Source: Bacillus sp. FJAT-27245
Lineage (GTDB): Bacteria > Bacillota > Bacilli > Bacillales > Cytobacillaceae
Direction: 5' to 3'
Length of the DNA stretch: 56,744 nt
Assembly: GCF_001273955.1 (NCBI RefSeq)
Contig: NZ_LIGI01000001.1
Span: 1,665,151 to 1,721,894, forward strand
Part shown: positions 44,955 through 53,342 of the stretch, one piece after another
Numbering within the stretch: position 1 is the first letter of the stretch
How the letters are laid out: each line of letters opens with the position of its first letter
Program-made: the position numbers and the translations under genes
The notes under the pieces: generated by a model
Databases searched by the model: none
Told to the model about the DNA's origin: nothing
The model's input: only the letters and a program-made list of their open reading frames with translations

Positions 44955-47745
44955 ATATCCCCTCATGTTTGCCCTCGTGCTCCCGGCGGCTTTTCTCATG
45001 TACAGGTTTTTCAGCCGGGAAGGCACGTTGGAGCAAAAAATTATCGGCCTCATTCGGTCAGTTGTTTTTTTTATACTGATCCTTGCCCTGGCTGCTCCAC
45101 AGATTGTCTTCCCGGCCAAAACAGAAACGGTCATCTTTCTTGTGGACAGGTCGAAAAGTGTCGAGGCCGCTGGCGAAGAAGCGCTGGACTGGATTCATGA
45201 GGCGGTTTCCAAGAAAGGTCCAGGCATGCAATTCGCGATTGCTTCTTTCGCGAAGGAGCCGCAATCTGAATCGTCGTTGGCCGCTGGCGGGGAAATTCCT
45301 TCCCAGTTTAGCGGGGACCTGGATAAAACCGAAACAGATATCGGCTCCGGGCTCAGGTTTGCTTCCTCGCTAATTCCAGGTGCCGGGGCAGGGAGGATCG
45401 TCCTTCTTACGGATGGAAATAACACTGCGGGCGAAGCGGCTACCGCGGCGCGAATGTTAAAGAACCGGAAGATTGAACTCGACTACGCCACCCTTAGGAA
45501 GGCTGCGGGAAACGATGCCGCCGTGACGTCGTTTACCGTTCCGCCCACCCTTTATGAGGGGGAGAAAACATCCGTTTCCGTTGCCGTTTCAAGCAATGCT
45601 GAAATGGAGGCTGTATTGAGGCTTACTCTTAACAACAGGGAGATTTTAAAAAAAGATGTAAGCTTGAAGGAGGGGAACAATGCCTTCACATTCACCCACC
45701 GTTCGACGGGTACCGGCCTCTCGGTCTACAAGGCTGAATTAATCAATTCTGGGGACGCCCATATCGAAAACAATTCACTTTTTGCGGTCGCGGATGTAAA
45801 AGGTGTGCCTAAAGTGCTTGTCGTCGAAGGAACGCCAGGCGGGAGGATGCCCGCAATTTTACGGGAATCTGGACTGGCAGTAGACGCAATCGTGCCGGAA
45901 AGGCTCCCAACAGCGCTTGGCGGGTATCTCAACTACCAATCGATTGTTTTTGAAAATGTTCCCGGCCACAGGGTGTCTGAGGGACAGATGGATCTGCTTG
46001 AAAAGGCGGTTCGGGAATTTGGGACCGGCTTTGTCATGACAGGCGGAGAGGATAGCTTCGGGCTTGGCGGGTATTTTAAAACGCCGCTTGAAAAGCTGCT
46101 TCCTGTCGATATGGATATAAAAGGCAAAAAAGAAATGCCGTCGCTTGGCCTTGTTATCGTCATTGACCGGTCCGGAAGCATGGAAGGGGCAAAGTTTTCA
46201 CTGGCGAAGGAAGCGGCGGCAAGGTCTGCCGAATTGCTCCGGAAGGATGATACCCTCGGCTTTATCGCCTTCGATGACAAACCGTGGGTAATAGTCGAAA
46301 CGGCCCCACTCAAAAATAAGCAGGACGCCATTGAGAAAATCCGTTCCGTTGCCATAGGCGGAGGCACGAATATTTATCCGGCCCTGGAAAAGGCTTATGG
46401 CGAACTTCGTGATTTAAAGCTACAGCGCAAACACATTATTTTGCTGACGGATGGCCAATCCGCAACAGACTGGGATTATGCCGCATTGATTGAGGAGGGG
46501 AAAAAACGGAATATCACCATTTCAACGCTTGCCCTTGGCAGTGACGCGGACAGGAGGCTTCTTGAGGAACTTGCGAAGATGGGCAGCGGCCGTTTCTACG
46601 ATGTATCGGATGCTTCGGTCATTCCCAGCGTGCTATCACGGGAAACCGTCATGACAACGCGGACATACATCGAGGACGACCCATTTTATCCGGTAATAGG
46701 GGCGTACCCGGAGTGGAAAGTGCTTTTTGAAAACGGCGTTCCACAAATGAATGCCTATGTTGCAGTTACCCCGAAGCCGCGGGCACGCGTTCCGGTCTTA
46801 AGCGAAAAAGATGACCCTGTCCTTGCCCAATGGCAATACGGGCTTGGATCAACTCTGGCGTTTACATCCGGTCTTTCCGGAAAATGGTCAGGGGACTGGG
46901 CAAGGTGGCCAAATTGGCCAGGCTTCATTAATCAAATCGTAAGTGAGTCCCTTCCGAAATATGAGAGCGAACCGTTCTCGGTGTCGGTGGATAAGGATAA
47001 GGGAAATGCGGTCATTTCGTTGAGCAGCGGAAACGCCGATCCGATACCGATTGAAGCGACCGTTCTGACACAGGCAGGAGAAGCCATTGATGCGAACACG
47101 AAACTTGTTTCCCCGGGGAAGTATGAACTAGTCATCCCGGGCCGGCATGGAATGTATTACCTTTCAATCAGGAAGAAGGACAAGGATGGGGTATCCGCTG
47201 TTTACCGTACCGGATTTTCCGTTCCTTATTCCGAGGAATTCTTACTGAAGGGAACGAATAAAGTGTTTCTGAATGGACTCGTTTCCATAAGCGGAGGAAA
47301 GGAGCTTGCCTCTCCAAAGGATGCATTCAGGCCGCTTTCATCGAAGCCGTCTACGAAACAGCCTGTCAGCGAGTATTTGCTCCTGGCTGCTTTCCTGTTG
47401 CTTATTGCGGAAATTTTCCTGCGCAGGTTTGGAACCGGTGTGCTCGGGAAGTTGATTCCAAAACGAAAAACACCCGGGAAAACGGGAAGCGATGCGGCAA
47501 CTGTGGTTTTAGGCAGGCTCGCCAAAGCGAAGGACCGTACCGTTAATAAAGCTGGTTTGAAAAATCCGGGCCCGCATGTACCGGAAAAGGATAAGCCAAT
47601 TTTTGATAAGACGGAAACGCCCCCCTTCCCACCGCATGATTCAAAGCAGGCTGCAGAAAAGAGGCCGGCTCCGCACGGCTCGGCTGCTACAGGGGCGGAG
47701 GACAGGATGAAACGCCTTCTTGAAGCGAAAAAGAGGAGGAGGTAG
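44938..47745 (+). CDS. Large membrane protein with two VWA domains and a GATase-like segment
   Basis: The 935-residue protein starts at a GTG inside the end of the BatA-like gene. TM helices lie near residues 9-25 and 35-57. VWA1 (about 64-190) has D70xS72xS74, T133 and D159. A beta domain (about 195-285) is followed by a glutamine-amidotransferase-like segment (about 290-395) with VVEGTP and [19 protein letters not shown]2 (about 403-575) has an intact MIDAS: D410xS412xS414, T477 and D505. After further beta-rich sequence a TM helix lies near 812-830, then a basic, disordered cytoplasmic tail of about 105 residues ending KKRRR. Related proteins are annotated only as VWA or 'glutamine amidotransferase' proteins. 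Last gene of the module; a terminator follows at once. Confidence 0.9.
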   Translation: MGLDVKYPLMFALVLPAAFLMYRFFSREGTLEQKIIGLIRSVVFFILILALAAPQIVFPAKTETVIFLVDRSKSVEAAGEEALDWIHEAVSKKGPGMQFAIASFAKEPQSESSLAAGGEIPSQFSGDLDKTETDIGSGLRFASSLIPGAGAGRIVLLTDGNNTAGEAATAARMLKNRKIELDYATLRKAAGNDAAVTSFTVPPTLYEGEKTSVSVAVSSNAEMEAVLRLTLNNREILKKDVSLKEGNNAFTFTHRSTGTGLSVYKAELINSGDAHIENNSLFAVADVKGVPKVLVVEGTPGGRMPAILRESGLAVDAIVPERLPTALGGYLNYQSIVFENVPGHRVSEGQMDLLEKAVREFGTGFVMTGGEDSFGLGGYFKTPLEKLLPVDMDIKGKKEMPSLGLVIVIDRSGSMEGAKFSLAKEAAARSAELLRKDDTLGFIAFDDKPWVIVETAPLKNKQDAIEKIRSVAIGGGTNIYPALEKAYGELRDLKLQRKHIILLTDGQSATDWDYAALIEEGKKRNITISTLALGSDADRRLLEELAKMGSGRFYDVSDASVIPSVLSRETVMTTRTYIEDDPFYPVIGAYPEWKVLFENGVPQMNAYVAVTPKPRARVPVLSEKDDPVLAQWQYGLGSTLAFTSGLSGKWSGDWARWPNWPGFINQIVSESLPKYESEPFSVSVDKDKGNAVISLSSGNADPIPIEATVLTQAGEAIDANTKLVSPGKYELVIPGRHGMYYLSIRKKDKDGVSAVYRTGFSVPYSEEFLLKGTNKVFLNGLVSISGGKELASPKDAFRPLSSKPSTKQPVSEYLLLAAFLLLIAEIFLRRFGTGVLGKLIPKRKTPGKTGSDAATVVLGRLAKAKDRTVNKAGLKNPGPHVPEKDKPIFDKTETPPFPPHDSKQAAEKRPAPHGSAATGAEDRMKRLLEAKKRRR

Positions 47746-47748
47746 CTT

Positions 47749-47787
47749 AAAACACTGCAGAAAAACGCGGTGTTTTTGTTTTTTTTG
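47749..47787 (+). terminator. Terminator of the MoxR-VWA module
   Basis: AAAACACTGC (47749-47758) pairs with GCGGTGTTTT (47767-47776) with one T-G pair and an eight-base loop, followed by TGTTTTTTTT. It starts three bases after the last module stop codon. Confidence 0.85.
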
Positions 47788-47803
47788 CCTGCCGCCCGTG
47801 ACC

Positions 47804-47832
47804 TTGACATCGCCGGGCCAGGGCTGTAAACT
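47804..47832 (+). promoter_or_regulatory. Promoter of ylxM-ffh
   Basis: TTGACA (47804-47809) and TAAACT (47827-47832) are separated by 17 bases, 41 bases before ylxM. This independent promoter lets the SRP genes be expressed apart from the module. Confidence 0.78.
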
Positions 47833-47872
47833 TAACGATGTAAAGGTTTTTCACTTAACAAGGAGGGATAGC

Positions 47873-48205
47873 ATGCTTGAGAAAACAACGCGAATGAATT
47901 ATCTTTATGATTTCTACCAGTCGTTGTTGACGGAAAAACAGCAGAGCTATATGTCTCTCTATTACCTGGACGATTATTCGCTCGGGGAGATTGCCGAAGA
48001 GTATGATGTTAGCCGCCAGGCTGTTTATGATAATATCAAACGTACTGAAGCAATGCTCGAGGAATATGAAGAAAAACTGCTTTTGCTGCAAAAATTCCAG
48101 GAACGCAGCACCATTTTGGGGAAAATGAAAGAATTGGTTAAAACGGAACCACTCCCTAAGCAGGCCCTGCTTGAAGCGGTGGCCGAGCTTGAGAAACTAG
48201 ATTAG
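47873..48205 (+). CDS. ylxM: YlxM, SRP-associated helix-turn-helix protein
   Basis: Small protein encoded with ffh; the streptococcal relative binds SRP components and modulates the pathway. The 110-residue protein contains a sigma-70 region 4-like HTH ([22 protein letters not shown], about residues 36-57) and a helical C-terminus. AAGGAGGG (47860-47867) is the right distance from the ATG at 47873; longer frames read through the terminator and promoter and are rejected. It is 11 bases before ffh. Confidence 0.93.
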   Translation: MLEKTTRMNYLYDFYQSLLTEKQQSYMSLYYLDDYSLGEIAEEYDVSRQAVYDNIKRTEAMLEEYEEKLLLLQKFQERSTILGKMKELVKTEPLPKQALLEAVAELEKLD

Positions 48206-48216
48206 GAGGCGGCACT

Positions 48217-49569
48217 ATGGCATTTGAAGGTTTGGCCGACCGACTGCAGAATACGCTCCAGAGAATCCGCGGCAAGGGGAAGGTAAATGAAGCGGACGTC
48301 AAGGAGATGATGAGGGAAGTCAGGCTGGCGCTGCTTGAAGCAGACGTAAACTTTAAAGTAGTCAAGGAGTTCGTCAAAAAAGTCAGTGAGCGGGCAGTCG
48401 GCCAGGAAGTTTTAAAAAGCCTGACGCCGGGCCAGCAGGTCATCAAGGTCGTTAAGGAAGAATTGACCGAGCTGATGGGCGGGGAGCAGAGCATGATTGC
48501 CGTTGCGAACCGGCCGCCGACCGTTATCATGATGGTTGGGCTTCAGGGTGCCGGTAAAACGACGACGACCGGGAAGCTAGCGAACCTGCTCAGGAAAAAA
48601 TATAACCGGAAACCGTTGCTCGTTGCCGCGGACATTTATCGCCCCGCTGCAATCAAGCAGCTCGAAACGCTCGGCAAACAGCTTGACATGCCTGTTTTTT
48701 CGCTTGGCGACCAGGTAAGCCCTGTAGAAATTGCGAGGCAGGCAATCGCGAAAGCGCGTGAAGACCATCACGACTATGTCCTGATCGATACAGCGGGCCG
48801 GCTTCATGTCGATGAAGCGCTCATGGATGAATTGAAGGACATCAAGGAGCTTGCCAAACCGAATGAAATTTTCCTTGTCGTCGATGCGATGACCGGGCAG
48901 GATGCCGTGAATGTGGCCCAAAGCTTCAATGAGCAGCTTGGCCTAACGGGAGTCGTTCTGACGAAGCTTGACGGCGACACAAGGGGCGGGGCGGCGCTGT
49001 CCATCCGGTCTGTGACGAACACGCCGATTAAATTTGTCGGCCTTGGTGAAAAGCTGGATGCGCTTGAAGCGTTCCATCCTGAACGGATGGCCTCCAGGAT
49101 TCTCGGGATGGGCGATGTGATGACCCTGATCGAGAAAGCCCAGGCGAATGTCGATGAGGAAAAGGCGAAGGAACTTGAGCAAAAAATGCGGACAGCTTCC
49201 TTTACGCTCGATGACTTCCTCGACCAGCTCGGGCAGGTAAGGAAAATGGGGCCGCTCGAGGATATTTTAAAAATGCTTCCGGGCGCGAACAAAATCAAGG
49301 GACTGAATAATGTTTCTATCGATGAGAAACAGATTGCCCATGTGGAAGCGATCATCCGCTCGATGACGCCGAAAGAAAAGACGAACCCGGAAATCATCAA
49401 CTCGAAACGCAAGCAGAGGATTGCCAAAGGAAGCGGAAGAACCGTTCCCGAGGTGAACAGGCTGCTGAAGCAGTTCGAGGATATGAAAAAAATGATGAAG
49501 CAAATGGCTGGTATGCAGCAAAAAGGGAAAAAGAAAGGCGGATTCAAGCTGCCGTTCAATCCTTTTTAA
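48217..49569 (+). CDS. ffh: Signal recognition particle protein Ffh
   Basis: GTPase that binds signal sequences and scRNA and targets membrane proteins. The 450-residue protein has an N domain (1-90), P-loop GLQGAGKTTTTGKLA near 108, DIYRPAA near 137, DTAGR near 189, TKLDGDTRGG near 248, and a Met-rich M domain (about 300-450) with KRKQRIAKGSGR near 393 and a methionine cluster near the end. Normal size. Confidence 0.97.
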   Translation: MAFEGLADRLQNTLQRIRGKGKVNEADVKEMMREVRLALLEADVNFKVVKEFVKKVSERAVGQEVLKSLTPGQQVIKVVKEELTELMGGEQSMIAVANRPPTVIMMVGLQGAGKTTTTGKLANLLRKKYNRKPLLVAADIYRPAAIKQLETLGKQLDMPVFSLGDQVSPVEIARQAIAKAREDHHDYVLIDTAGRLHVDEALMDELKDIKELAKPNEIFLVVDAMTGQDAVNVAQSFNEQLGLTGVVLTKLDGDTRGGAALSIRSVTNTPIKFVGLGEKLDALEAFHPERMASRILGMGDVMTLIEKAQANVDEEKAKELEQKMRTASFTLDDFLDQLGQVRKMGPLEDILKMLPGANKIKGLNNVSIDEKQIAHVEAIIRSMTPKEKTNPEIINSKRKQRIAKGSGRTVPEVNRLLKQFEDMKKMMKQMAGMQQKGKKKGGFKLPFNPF

Positions 49570-49608
49570 GTAAATATTTCCCTGTTTTTAGGTGTTAAGA
49601 AAAAAGAC

Positions 49609-49637
49609 TTTACAAACGATTTAACAATTGGTATTAT
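49609..49637 (+). promoter_or_regulatory. Promoter of rpsP-khpA
   Basis: TTTACA (49609-49614) and TATTAT (49632-49637) are 17 bases apart, 38 bases before the rpsP start. TATACT at 49635 is an alternative -10 with a longer spacer. Confidence 0.6.
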
Positions 49638-49675
49638 ACTATCTTGTGTGAAACTATTCGGAGGTGCAAGTTAAA

Positions 49676-49948
49676 ATGGCAGTAAAAATTCGTTTAAAGC
49701 GTATGGGAGCAAAAAAATCTCCTTTCTATCGTATCGTTGTAGCAGATTCCCGTTCACCGCGTGATGGACGTTTCATTGAATCAGTAGGCACTTACAATCC
49801 GGTTGCAGCGCCTGCAGTTGTCGACATCAACGAGGAATTGGTTCTGAAGTGGCTTCAAAATGGCGCCAAGCCATCCGACACTGTCCGCAACCTATTCTCC
49901 CAGGCCGGCATCATGGAGAAATTCCACAATGCCAAGCTTGGCAAATAA
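49676..49948 (+). CDS. rpsP: 30S ribosomal protein S16
   Basis: Small-subunit protein needed for 30S assembly. The 90-residue protein begins [26 protein letters not shown] in two conserved blocks and ends with the usual basic tail. CGGAGGTG precedes the ATG at 49676; an in-frame alternative at 49664 lies within the ribosome binding site. Followed by khpA 15 bases later. Confidence 0.97.
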   Translation: MAVKIRLKRMGAKKSPFYRIVVADSRSPRDGRFIESVGTYNPVAAPAVVDINEELVLKWLQNGAKPSDTVRNLFSQAGIMEKFHNAKLGK

Positions 49949-49963
49949 TAACGGCGGTCCGCT

Positions 49964-50194
49964 ATGAAACAGTTGATCGAAACGATTGTAAAGCCCCTTG
50001 TTGATTTTCCGGAAGATGTTCGTGTGAACGTTATGGAAGAAGATCAGCGCGTAACCTATCAACTTTCCGTCAACAAGAGTGACATGGGAAAAGTAATTGG
50101 AAAGCAGGGGCGCGTTGCGAAAGCAATCCGCACCGTCGTCTACGCGGCTGGTGCATCGGAACAGAAAAAACTGTTTTTGGAAATAAGTGAATAA
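49964..50194 (+). CDS. khpA: KH-domain RNA-binding protein KhpA (YlqC)
   Basis: Single KH-domain protein that works with KhpB (Jag) in RNA binding and cell-elongation control in Gram-positive bacteria. The 76-residue protein carries the KH loop VIGKQGRVAKAIRTVV near residue 44, preceded by VNVMEEDQRVTYQLSV. It follows rpsP as in B. subtilis. A strong terminator lies between it and ylqD. Confidence 0.95.
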   Translation: MKQLIETIVKPLVDFPEDVRVNVMEEDQRVTYQLSVNKSDMGKVIGKQGRVAKAIRTVVYAAGASEQKKLFLEISE

Positions 50195-50283
50195 GAAAAG
50201 CGCTTTGCCCCAGACCTGGGAGGATTGATGCCTCGAGGGTCCGGGCGCTGGAGCTGGACAAGTAAAGTTATTATTTCGAAACG

Positions 50284-50310
50284 AAAGGAGGGAGAAATCC
50301 CTCCTTTTTT
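50284..50310 (+). terminator. Terminator between khpA and ylqD
   Basis: AAAGGAGGGA (50284-50293) pairs perfectly with TCCCTCCTTT (50298-50307) across a GAAA tetraloop, followed by more T. The left arm contains a Shine-Dalgarno-like sequence that is sequestered by the hairpin. Confidence 0.85.
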
Positions 50311-50338
50311 GGTATCTTTACATATGGGAGGTTTTTTT

Positions 50339-50731
50339 ATGAAAATTCTCCGAAATGTTGCAGTGAAGCAAGTCCTGACTGAAAACAGCCGCCAGAAACT
50401 GCTTGATGCCTACGGGCAAAAGAAAGCGCAGCTTGAGAAAGAGTGCGGCCAGCTGAAATTTGAACAGAAAAAGCTCGAGAAGGCCGGCAGACTTCCGCCT
50501 GCTGAAATCAAAAGGCAATTTGAAAAGGAAATCCTCTCGCGCGCGGAAAAGATTGGGCAGCTTGATTTTCAAATCGGACAGCTGCATATGCTACCAATAG
50601 GGAGCGAATTGAAAGAAACAGAGGTTCAGGCAATCATAGAGATAAAGCCTGGCGATCCCTGGGAGGATAGCCTTCTCCAGGAGGAAATTATCATTCGCGA
50701 CGGGATTATTGAAGAGATACGCAAGAGGTGA
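50339..50731 (+). CDS. ylqD: YlqD family protein, unknown function
   Basis: Conserved Bacillus protein of unknown role. The 130-residue protein begins [15 protein letters not shown] and has a coiled coil between about residues 20 and 85, then a small beta-rich C-terminus ([22 protein letters not shown] and [10 protein letters not shown]). The ATG at 50339 follows GGGAGG (50326-50331). An upstream in-frame extension would cover the terminator and is rejected. It lies six bases before rimM, suggesting a role near ribosome or tRNA maturation, but that is only context. Confidence 0.9.
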   Translation: MKILRNVAVKQVLTENSRQKLLDAYGQKKAQLEKECGQLKFEQKKLEKAGRLPPAEIKRQFEKEILSRAEKIGQLDFQIGQLHMLPIGSELKETEVQAIIEIKPGDPWEDSLLQEEIIIRDGIIEEIRKR

Positions 50732-50736
50732 CGCAA

Positions 50737-51255
50737 ATGGATAAATGGTTCAATGTAGGGAAAATTGTCAATACCCACGGAATAAGGGGCGAGGTAAGGG
50801 TCATTTCAAGAACCGACTTTGCCGACGAAAGGTACAAGCCAGGAAGCAAGCTATTTCTATTCCTTCCTAAGGAAAAAGAGCCGCTGGAACTGACGGTAAA
50901 AGCCCATAGGCAGCACAAAAATTTCGATCTGCTCCAGTTCGAAGGCTACGGGAATATCAATGATGTTGAAAAGTTCCGGGACGGCCTCCTTAAAGTGCAT
51001 GAATCACAGCTTGGCGAGCTGGAGGAAGATGAATATTACTTCCATGAAATCATCGGATGCCACGTGTTCACAACAGAAGGGGAGGAAATCGGGAAGATAA
51101 CCGAAATTCTTACCCCGGGCGCGAATGATGTGTGGGTCGTAAAAGGGAAGGGCGGCAAGGAGCACCTGATTCCCTATATCGCACATGTCGTCCTGAAAGT
51201 GGATGTAAAAGAAAAGACGGTTATCATCGACCCGATGGAAGGCCTCCTGTCATGA
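50737..51255 (+). CDS. rimM: Ribosome maturation factor RimM
   Basis: Binds S19 and helps mature the 30S head. The 172-residue protein has an N-terminal RimM domain ([17 protein letters not shown] at the start) and a C-terminal PRC-barrel ([20 protein letters not shown] near 103, [20 protein letters not shown] near 130). AAGAGGTGA at 50723-50731 is the ribosome binding site, so ATG 50737 is preferred over the in-frame GTG at 50728. It overlaps trmD by four bases. Confidence 0.95.
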   Translation: MDKWFNVGKIVNTHGIRGEVRVISRTDFADERYKPGSKLFLFLPKEKEPLELTVKAHRQHKNFDLLQFEGYGNINDVEKFRDGLLKVHESQLGELEEDEYYFHEIIGCHVFTTEGEEIGKITEILTPGANDVWVVKGKGGKEHLIPYIAHVVLKVDVKEKTVIIDPMEGLLS

Positions 51256-51992
51256 TGAAAATCGATGTGTTAACTTTATTTCCGGAAATGTTCGAAGGAG
51301 TATTAGGCAGCTCTATTTTGAAAAAAGCGGCTGAAAAAGGGACCGTCGCCTATAATGTCGTCAATTTCCGGGAGTATGCGGACAATAAGCATAAAACAGT
51401 CGACGATTACCCGTATGGGGGCGGAGCCGGGATGGTGTTGAAGCCGCAGCCGATTTTCGATGCTGTCCAGGCATTGTCGGAAGGGGCTGGCACAAGGCCC
51501 CGGGTCATCCTTCTTTGTCCGCAAGGGGAGCGCCATTCCCAGCGGAAAGCGGAGGAGCTGGCTGGTGAAGAGCATTTGATTTTTATATGCGGCCATTATG
51601 AAGGGTATGATGAAAGAATAAGGGAGCACCTGGTGACGGATGAGTTGTCGATAGGCGACTTTATTTTAACCGGCGGGGAGCTCGGGGCGATGGTCGTGAT
51701 CGACAGCGTCGTCCGGCTGCTTCCGGAGGCCCTGGGCAACGAGGAGTCCCATCGGAAGGATTCGTTCAGCACCGGGCTCCTCGAGCACCCGCATTATACA
51801 AGGCCAGCAGATTTCCGGGGCCATAAGGTACCAGAAGTGCTCATCTCGGGCAACCATAAGCTAATTGAAGAATGGCGGACGAAGGAATCGCTGCGGAGAA
51901 CGTGGGAACGACGGCCGGATTTATTCGAAGCGATTGAACTCGAGCCAATCCAAAGAAAATGGCTTGAGGAGATTAAAAAAGAAGGCCGCTAG
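51252..51992 (+). CDS. trmD: tRNA (guanine-37-N1) methyltransferase TrmD
   Basis: Methylates G37 next to the anticodon to prevent frameshifting. The 246-residue SPOUT-fold protein begins [14 protein letters not shown], has [15 protein letters not shown] near residue 54, [10 protein letters not shown] near 113, and the knot motif [14 protein letters not shown] near 133. Two adjacent ATGs at 51252 and 51255 are possible; 51252 overlaps the rimM stop. Confidence 0.97.
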   Translation: MMKIDVLTLFPEMFEGVLGSSILKKAAEKGTVAYNVVNFREYADNKHKTVDDYPYGGGAGMVLKPQPIFDAVQALSEGAGTRPRVILLCPQGERHSQRKAEELAGEEHLIFICGHYEGYDERIREHLVTDELSIGDFILTGGELGAMVVIDSVVRLLPEALGNEESHRKDSFSTGLLEHPHYTRPADFRGHKVPEVLISGNHKLIEEWRTKESLRRTWERRPDLFEAIELEPIQRKWLEEIKKEGR

Positions 51993-51995
51993 TTA

Positions 51996-52024
51996 TTGCG
52001 TCATACTTCTGTTTATGGTAAGAT
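51996..52024 (+). promoter_or_regulatory. Promoter of rplS
   Basis: TTGCGT (51996-52001) and TAAGAT (52019-52024) are 17 bases apart, with TGG directly before the -10 making it extended. It yields a leader of about 95 bases before rplS. Confidence 0.7.
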
Positions 52025-52041
52025 ACTTCTTGTGGCTTGAA

Positions 52042-52113
52042 CCGGTTTCCGGGGTAGGCCTTTGAAAACGATGTTCCGCTGCATAGGCAATGGATTGCAA
52101 GAGCATCTGTGGG
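52042..52113 (+). ncRNA. Candidate ribosomal protein L19 leader
   Basis: In the rplS leader, CCGC (52076-52079) can pair with GTGG (52109-52112), GC (52081-52082) with GC (52103-52104), and GCAAT/ATTGC (52087-52091 with 52094-52098) forms the top hairpin, all just before GGGAGGAG. A CCGG-TTT-CCGG hairpin lies upstream (52042-52052). The arrangement agrees with the L19 leader family known from Bacillus, which is thought to autoregulate rplS. Family assignment is from memory. Confidence 0.55.
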
Positions 52114-52127
52114 AGGAGTTGAATACG

Positions 52128-52472
52128 ATGCAACAATTAATCAATGAAATCACAAAAGCACAGCTTCGCACGGATCATCCTGCGTTCCGTCCTGGTGACA
52201 CTGTACGTGTACACGTTAAGGTTGTCGAGGGCACACGCGAGCGTATCCAGTTGTTCGAAGGTGTTGTGATCAAGCGTCGTGGTGGTGGAATCAGCGAAAC
52301 TTTTACTGTTCGTAAAATTTCTTATGGAGTAGGCGTAGAGCGTACTTTCCCTGTCCACACACCAAAAATTGCGAAATTGGAAGTAATCCGCCGCGGTAAA
52401 GTCCGCCGTGCGAAGCTTTACTACCTGCGCAAACTTCGCGGGAAAAAAGCCCGTATCAAAGAAATTCGATAA
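52128..52472 (+). CDS. rplS: 50S ribosomal protein L19
   Basis: Large-subunit protein at the 30S-50S interface. The 114-residue protein begins [16 protein letters not shown] and contains [37 protein letters not shown] in two blocks, and the basic C-terminal [13 protein letters not shown]. The ATG at 52128 follows GGGAGGAG (52111-52118); a longer frame would include the leader structure. Confidence 0.97.
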   Translation: MQQLINEITKAQLRTDHPAFRPGDTVRVHVKVVEGTRERIQLFEGVVIKRRGGGISETFTVRKISYGVGVERTFPVHTPKIAKLEVIRRGKVRRAKLYYLRKLRGKKARIKEIR

Positions 52473-52479
52473 AAACAAG

Positions 52480-52545
52480 GAAGCGCCTTCGCCAGGTCTC
52501 CCAGCCATTTCGGCCGGTGCCCCGCGATGGCGCTTCGTTTGTTTT
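52480..52545 (+). terminator. Probable terminator of rplS
   Basis: GAAGCGCC (52480-52487) pairs with GGCGCTTC (52529-52536), enclosing a GC-rich inner hairpin, and GTTTGTTTT follows. The large loop makes it unusual, but position and T tract support termination. The stretch from here to lepB holds no gene. Confidence 0.6.
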
Positions 52546-52674
52546 ATGGGGCATGTTCAACTGATGAAAGCGTGCTGTCGTAAAAATTTATCAGCCATAT
52601 TAAACTTATCCGCCGCCCAAAATGTTTCATCTTTTTAACAATCATCAAATTGGCTCCTGAAAAATGCTTTCCGT

Positions 52675-52705
52675 TTGTGTTTAAGCGGGCCGGGTTATGT
52701 AAAAT
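52675..52705 (+). promoter_or_regulatory. Weak candidate promoter of lepB
   Basis: TTGTGT (52675-52680) and TAAAAT (52700-52705) are 19 bases apart. Transcription would begin near 52712, which argues against the in-frame ATG at 52711 as the lepB start. Confidence 0.4.
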
Positions 52706-52749
52706 AGAGTATGGAATCAACTTTACGGGAAATGGGTGGAAAACAGACT

Positions 52750-53310
52750 ATGACGAAAAAGAAAAATGAAGTATGGGAATGGACCAAAGCGCTGCTTGTC
52801 GCTGTTGCGCTTGCCGCAGTCATCCGCTATTTCCTTTTTGCGCCGATTGTTGTTGACGGGCAGTCGATGATGCCAACCCTGAAGGACCAGGACAGGATGA
52901 TTGTGAATAAATTAAGCTACCGGATAGGGGAGCCGAAGCGGTTTGACATCATTGTTTTCCACGCTCCGGAGCACAAAGATTATATTAAGCGTGTAATCGG
53001 CCTTCCTGGGGACCATATTGAATATAAGGACGACACCCTTTATGTAAATGGAAAGGCATACGAAGAGCCGTATTTGGATGCCTACAAGAAAATGGTTGTG
53101 GACGGACCGCTGACCGACCCGTTCACGCTTGAAGAGAAAACCGGCGAGAAGACTGTCCCCGAGGGCGAGCTGTTTGTCATGGGGGACAACCGCAGATATT
53201 CGAAGGACAGCCGCCACATCGGCACGGTCCCGATGGAAAAAGTGCTTGGAAAAACAAGTGTGGTTTACTGGCCAGTCAAGGATATGCGCATCGTAAAATT
53301 GGAAGAATAA
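52750..53310 (+). CDS. lepB: Type I signal peptidase
   Basis: Membrane protease that removes signal peptides from exported proteins. The 186-residue protein has one N-terminal TM helix (about 13-32), the catalytic Ser in DGQSMMPTL near 40, catalytic Lys in YIKRVIGLPGD near 82, and GDNRRYSKDSR near 145, typical of the Sip family. ATGs at 52711, 52732 and 52750 are in frame; GGTGG at 52736-52740 and the nearby promoter favour 52750 (MTKKKNEVWEW). In B. subtilis no signal peptidase gene sits between rplS and rbgA, but I recall this arrangement from other Bacillus species. Confidence 0.93.
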   Translation: MTKKKNEVWEWTKALLVAVALAAVIRYFLFAPIVVDGQSMMPTLKDQDRMIVNKLSYRIGEPKRFDIIVFHAPEHKDYIKRVIGLPGDHIEYKDDTLYVNGKAYEEPYLDAYKKMVVDGPLTDPFTLEEKTGEKTVPEGELFVMGDNRRYSKDSRHIGTVPMEKVLGKTSVVYWPVKDMRIVKLEE

Positions 53311-53342
53311 TTTACTACTAAAAGCAACAGGAGGTGGCCGAA

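Noticed and set aside
35542-47745. Genomic island or prophage origin of the module
   Set aside because: No integrase, transposase, tRNA target, direct repeats or change in base style at its edges; only the interruption of synteny is visible.
48804-49559. 251-codon minus-strand frame opposite ffh
   Set aside because: Shadow of the ffh codon pattern, low-complexity Ser/Phe-rich product.
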